NCBI RefSeq assembly: GCF_040183065.1
Contig: NC_091119.1
Span: 192,765,543-192,829,542, forward strand
DNA from: Periplaneta americana
Lineage: Eukaryota > Arthropoda > Insecta > Blattodea > Blattidae
DNA: 64,000 nucleotides
Direction of reading: 5' to 3'
A program made the position numbers and the translations under genes. The number at the start of each line of letters is the position of its first letter. Positions within the stretch are counted from its first letter, which is position 1. The notes beneath the pieces are model-generated. The model had not been told where the DNA came from, ran no database searches, and was given only the letters and a program-made list of their open reading frames with translations. Positions 59,429-64,000 of the stretch are shown piece after piece.

Positions 59429-62400
59429 ATGACAACTCTCTATCCCCGTTCGTTTGGAAGGGAGAGGCCGGCAAAATTTCAAAAAATGGTCATTTTGACC
59501 TTCCAAAACAGAATTTTTTCTACACACGGAGAACGAAGCGACTCAGAGGCCTGCACTTTTAACTGTAGCATCCCAGCATCTCTAGTAGTAATCACCGCAA
59601 ATATCCGGAAAATCCGTCGCACTTTTTTCTAGCCCCAATTTTTGGGTACCTAAAATATTTGAGTTTGTAATTCCGGAAATAACGGCCATACCGAGGAACG
59701 GGATGCGGCCCTGTATTCCCCCTTGACTTACCTCTTACACGACAGCATAAAAATGGCAATCGCGAACACTTTCTGATTTTCGAGAAAAAAAGGGCAAGGG
59801 TTTAAACCACTGTTCCGCCGCCATTCTAGCCGCCATATCTCCGCAGTACGTTTAGTGACAACAAAGCCGATGAGTGCGTTGAATACAGCTCGTCGAACTC
59901 TATCTTGACTATAAATGACAACTCTCTATCCCCGTTCGTTTGGAAGGGAGAGGCCGGCAAAATTTCAAAAAATGGTCATTTTGACCTTCCAAAACAGAAT
60001 TTTTTCTACACACGGAGAACGAAGCGACTCAGAGGCCTGCCCTTTTAACTGTAGCATCCCAGCATCTCTAGTAGTAATCACCGCAAATATCCGGAAAATC
60101 CGTCGCACTTTTTTCTAGCCCCAATTTTTGGGTACCTAAAATATTTGAGTTTGTAATTCCGGAAATAACGGCCATACCGAGGAACGGGATGCGGCCCTGT
60201 ATTCCCCCTTGACTTACTTCTTACACGACAGCATCAAAATGGCAATCGCGAACACTTTCTGATTTTCGAGAAAAAAAGGGCAAGGGTTTAAACCACTGTT
60301 CCGCCGCCATTCTAGCCGTCATAACTCCGCAGTACGTTTAGTGACAACAAAGCCGATGAGTGCGTTGCATACAGCTCGTGAAACTCTATCTTGAGTATAA
60401 ATGACAACTCTCTATCCCCGTTCGTTTGGAAGGGAGAGGCCGGCAAAATTTCAAAAAATGGTCATTTTGACCTTCCAAAACAGAATTTTTTCTACACACG
60501 GAGAACGAAGCGACTCAGAGGCCTGCCCTTTTAACTGTAGCATCCCAGCATCTCTAGTAGTAATCACCGCAAATATCCGGAAAATCCGTCGCACTTTTTT
60601 CTAGCCCCAATTTTTGGGTACCTAAAATATTTGAGTTTGTAATTCCGGAAATAACGGCCATACCGAGGAACGGGATGCGGCCCTGTATTCCCCCTTGACT
60701 TACTTCTTACACGACAGCATCAAAATGGCAATCGCGAACACTTTCTGATTTTCGAGAAAAAAAGGGCAAGGGTTTAAACCACTGTTCCGCCGCCATTCTA
60801 GCCGCCATAACTCCGCAGGAAGTTTAGTGACAACAAAGCCGATGAGTGCGTTGCATACAGCTCGTCGAACTCTATCTTGAGTATAAATGACAACTCTCTA
60901 TCCCCGTTCGTTTGGAAGGGAGAGGCCGGCAAAATTTCAAAAAATGGTCATTTTGACCTTCCAAAACAGAATTTTTTCTACACACGGAGAACGAAGCGAC
61001 TCAGAGGCCTGCCCTTTTAACTGTAGCATCCCAGCATCTCTAGTAGTAATCACCGCAAATATCCGGAAAATCCGTCGCACTTTTTTCTAGCCCCAATTTT
61101 TGGGTACCTAAAATATTTGAGTTTGTAATTCCGGAAATAAGGGCCATACCTAGGAACGGGATGCGACCCTGTATTCCCCCTTGACTTACTTCTTACACGA
61201 CAGCATCAAAATGGCAATCGCGAACACTTTCTGATTTTCGAGAAAAAAAGGGCAAGGGTTTAAACCACTGTTCCGCCGCCATTCTAGCCGCCATAATTCC
61301 GCAGGACGTTTAGTGACAACAAAGCCGATGTGTGCGTTGCATACAGCTCGTCGAACTCTATCTTGAGTATAAATGACAACTCTCTATCCCCGTTCGTTTG
61401 GAAGGGAGAGGCCGGCAAAATTTCAAAAAATGGTCATTTTGAACTTCCAAAACAGAATTTTTTCTACACACGGAGAACGAAGCGACTCAGAGGCCTGCCC
61501 TTTTAACTGTAGCATCCCAGCATCTCTAGTAGTAATCACCGCAAATATCCGGAAAATCTGTCGCACTTTTTTCTAGCCCCAATTTTTGGGTACCTAAAAT
61601 ATTTGAGTTTGTAATTCCGGAAATAACGGCCATACCGAGGAACGGGATGCGGCCCTGTATTCCCCCTTGACTTACTTCTTACACGACAGCATCAAAATGG
61701 CAATCGCGAACACTTTCTGATTTTCGAGAAAAAAAGGGCAAGGGTTTAAACCACTGTTCCGCCGCCATTCTAGCCGTCATAACTCCGCAGGACGTTTAGT
61801 GACAACAAAGCCGATGAGTGCGTTGCATACAGCTCGTCGAACTCTATCTTGAGTATAAATGACAACTCTCTATCCCCGTTCGTTTGGAAGGGAGAGGCCG
61901 GCAAAATTTCAAAAAATGGTCATTTTGACCTTCCAAAACAGAATTTTTTCTACACACGGAGAACGAAGCGACTCAGAGGCCTGCCCTTTTAACTGTAGCA
62001 TCCCAGCATCTCTAGTAGTAATCACCGCAAATATCCGGAAAATCCGTCGCACTTTTTTCTAGCCCCAATTTTTGGGTACCTAAAATATTTGAGTTTGTAA
62101 TTCCGGAAATAACGGCCATACCGAGGAACGGGATGCGGCCCTGTATTTCCCCTTGACTTACTTCTTACACGACAGCATCAAAATGGCAATCGCGAACACT
62201 TTCTGATTTTCGAGAAAAAAAGGGCAAGGGTTTAAACCACTGTTCCGCCGCCATTCTAGCCGTCATAACTGCGCAGGACGTTTAGTGACAACAAAGCCGA
62301 TGAGTGCGTTGCATACAGCTCGTCGAACTCTATCTTGAGTATAAATGACAACTCTCTATCCCCGTTCGTTTGGAAGGGAGAGGCCGGCAAAATTTCAAAA

Positions 62401-64000
62401 AATGGTCATTTTGACCTTCCAAAACAGAATTTTTTCTACACACGGAGAACGAAGCGACTCAGAGGCCTGCCCTTTTAACTGTAGCATCCCAGCATCTCTA
62501 GTAGTAATCACCGCAAATATCCGGAAAATCCGTCGCACTTTTTTCTAGCCCCAATTTTTGGGTACCTAAAATATTTGAGTTTGTAATTCCGGAAATAACG
62601 GCCATACCGAGGAACGGGATGCGGCCCTGTATTCCCCCTTGACTTACTTCTTACACGACAGCATCAAAATGGCAATCGCGAACACTTTCTGATTTTCGAG
62701 AAAAAAAGGGCAAGGGTTTAAACCACTGTTCCGCCGCCATTCTAGCCGCCATAACTCCGCAGTACGTTTAGTGACAACAAAGCCGATGAGTGCGTTGAAT
62801 ACAGCTCGTCGAACTCTATCCTGAGTATAAATGACAACTCTCTATCCCCGTTCGTTTGGAAGGGAGAGGCCGGCAAAATTTCAAAAAATGGTCATTTTGA
62901 CCTTCCAAAACAGAATTTTTTCTACACACGGAGAACGAAGCGACTCAGAGGCCTGCCCTTTTAACTGTAGCATCCCAGCATCTCTAGTAGTAATCACCGC
63001 AAATATCCGGAAAATCCGTCGCACTTTTTTCTAGCCCCAATTTTTGGGTACCTAAAATATTTGAGTTTGTAATTCCGGAAATAACGGCCATACCGAGGAA
63101 CGGGATGCGGCCCTGTATTTCCCCTTGACTTACTTCTTACACGACAGCATCAAAATGGCAATCGCGAACACTTTCTGATTTTCGAGAAAAAAAAGGGCGC
63201 CGCCATTCTAGCCGTCATAACTCCGCAGGACGTTTAGTGACAACAAAGCCGATGAGTGCGTTGCATACAGCTCGTCGAACTCTATCTTGAGTATAAATGA
63301 CAACTCTCTATCCCCGTTCGTTTGGAAGGGAGAGGCCGGCAAAATTTCAAAAAATGGTCATTTTGACCTTCCAAAACAGAATTTTTTCTACACACGGAGA
63401 ACGAAGCGACTCAGAGGCCTGCCCTTTTAACTGTAGCATCCCAGCATCTCTAGTAGTAATCACCGCAAATATCCGGAAAATCCGTCGCACTTTTTTCTAG
63501 CCCCAATTTTTGGGTACCTAAAATATTTGAGTTTGTAATTCCGGAAAAAACGGCCATACCGAGGAACGGGATGCGGCCCTGTATTCCCCCTTGACTTACT
63601 TCTTACACGACAGCATCAAAATGGCAATCGCGAACACTTTCTGATTTTCGAGAAAAAAAGGGCAAGGGTTTAAACCACTGTTCCGCCGCCATTCTAGCCG
63701 TCATAACTCCGCAGTGCGTTTAGTGACAACAAAGCCGATGAGTGCGTTGCATACAGCTCGTCGAACTCTATCTTGAGTATAAATGACAACTCTCTATCCC
63801 CGTTCGTTTGGAAGGGAGAGGCCGGCAAAATTTCAAAAAATGGTCATTTTGACCTTCCAAAACAGAATTTTTTCTACACACGGAGAACGAAGCGACTCAG
63901 AGGCCTGCCCTTTTAACTGTAGCATCCCAGCATCTCTAGTAGTAATCACCGCAAATATCCGGAAAATCCGTCGCACTTTTTTCTAGCCCCAATTTTTGGG
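59429..64000 (-). repeat. Homogeneous part of the right satellite array
   Basis: Nine to ten near-identical monomers, mostly exactly 486 bp apart, with one 466-bp step (62,831 to 63,297) caused by loss of the GTTTAAACC region. Private variants are few, for example GATGTGTGCG at 61,328, CGCAGGAAG at about 60,815 and TGCGCAGGACG at about 62,270. The contrast with 49.7-59.4 kb mirrors the left side. Confidence 0.9.

Larger units (their letters stand above)
49709..64000 (-). repeat. Right satellite array, ~486-bp monomer (reverse orientation)
   Basis: About 30 monomers of the same satellite as the left array, all reversed, running off the right edge. Landmarks are the reverse complements (CCCCGTTCGTTTGGAAGGGA, CAATTTTTGGGTACCT, CTGATTTTCGAGAAAAAAA). 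Units at 49.7-59.4 kb are degenerate. Those at 59,429, 59,915, 60,401, 60,887, 61,373, 61,859, 62,345 and 62,831 are regular 486-bp copies. The first monomer, 49,709-50,100, is a mirror of 31,870-32,262 and includes the same ATTAGCG- and TTTGCCGG-type edge variants. Confidence 0.97.

Overview
This window is eukaryotic, non-protein-coding and almost entirely repetitive. The only gene-like sequence is one terminal coding exon with a splice acceptor and a poly(A) signal, present twice as mirror copies. Introns, AATAAA signals, long tandem satellites and AT-rich spacers fit an animal genome. An arthropod is my guess, not something the sequence proves. I see no bacterial genes, CRISPR array, tRNA or rRNA.

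The layout is a giant inverted repeat centred near 41.0-41.2 kb. From left to right: (1) 1-32,262, a satellite array of about 67 monomers, mostly 486 bp, with nested higher-order repeats (HORs). It is very homogeneous up to about 24.6 kb and then progressively degenerate. (2) 32,263-32,278, a 16-bp perfect palindrome at which satellite orientation flips. (3) 32,279-32,706, one strongly diverged monomer in reverse orientation. (4) About 32.7-34.6 kb, low-copy AT-rich DNA holding the exon. (5) 34.6-35.2 kb, an 11-bp minisatellite. (6) 35.39-35.64 kb, a diverged 158-bp-spaced duplication. (7) 35.65-37.16 kb, a 28-bp minisatellite whose unit carries an 18-bp palindrome. (8) 37.16-40.5 kb, a CG-containing 21-bp minisatellite. 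(9) 40.5-41.9 kb, an extremely AT-rich core, A-rich on its left half and T-rich on its right. The same blocks then recur in reverse order and orientation: 21-bp (41.9-44.8), 28-bp (44.8-46.3), duplication (46.3-46.6), 11-bp (46.8-47.4), exon region (47.4-49.3), diverged monomer (49.26-49.69), flip palindrome (49,693-49,708), and an oppositely oriented satellite array to 64,000.

The outer arms (about 31.2-39.2 and 42.8-50.8 kb) are nearly identical. I noticed only a few SNPs, a 3-bp indel, one 28-bp unit difference and a few changes near 38.9 kb. The inner 3.6 kb (39.2-42.8 kb) is also inverted-repetitive but clearly more diverged. In the satellite flanks, mirror-placed diagnostic variants can be followed to about 23.4 and 61.3 kb, but the two sides have different higher-order repeat lengths. 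No genes act together here. The interest lies in chromosome structure: palindrome formation, arm-to-arm conversion, satellite homogenisation, and possible centromeric, heterochromatic or sex-chromosome context. An assembly or library fold-back origin must be excluded first.
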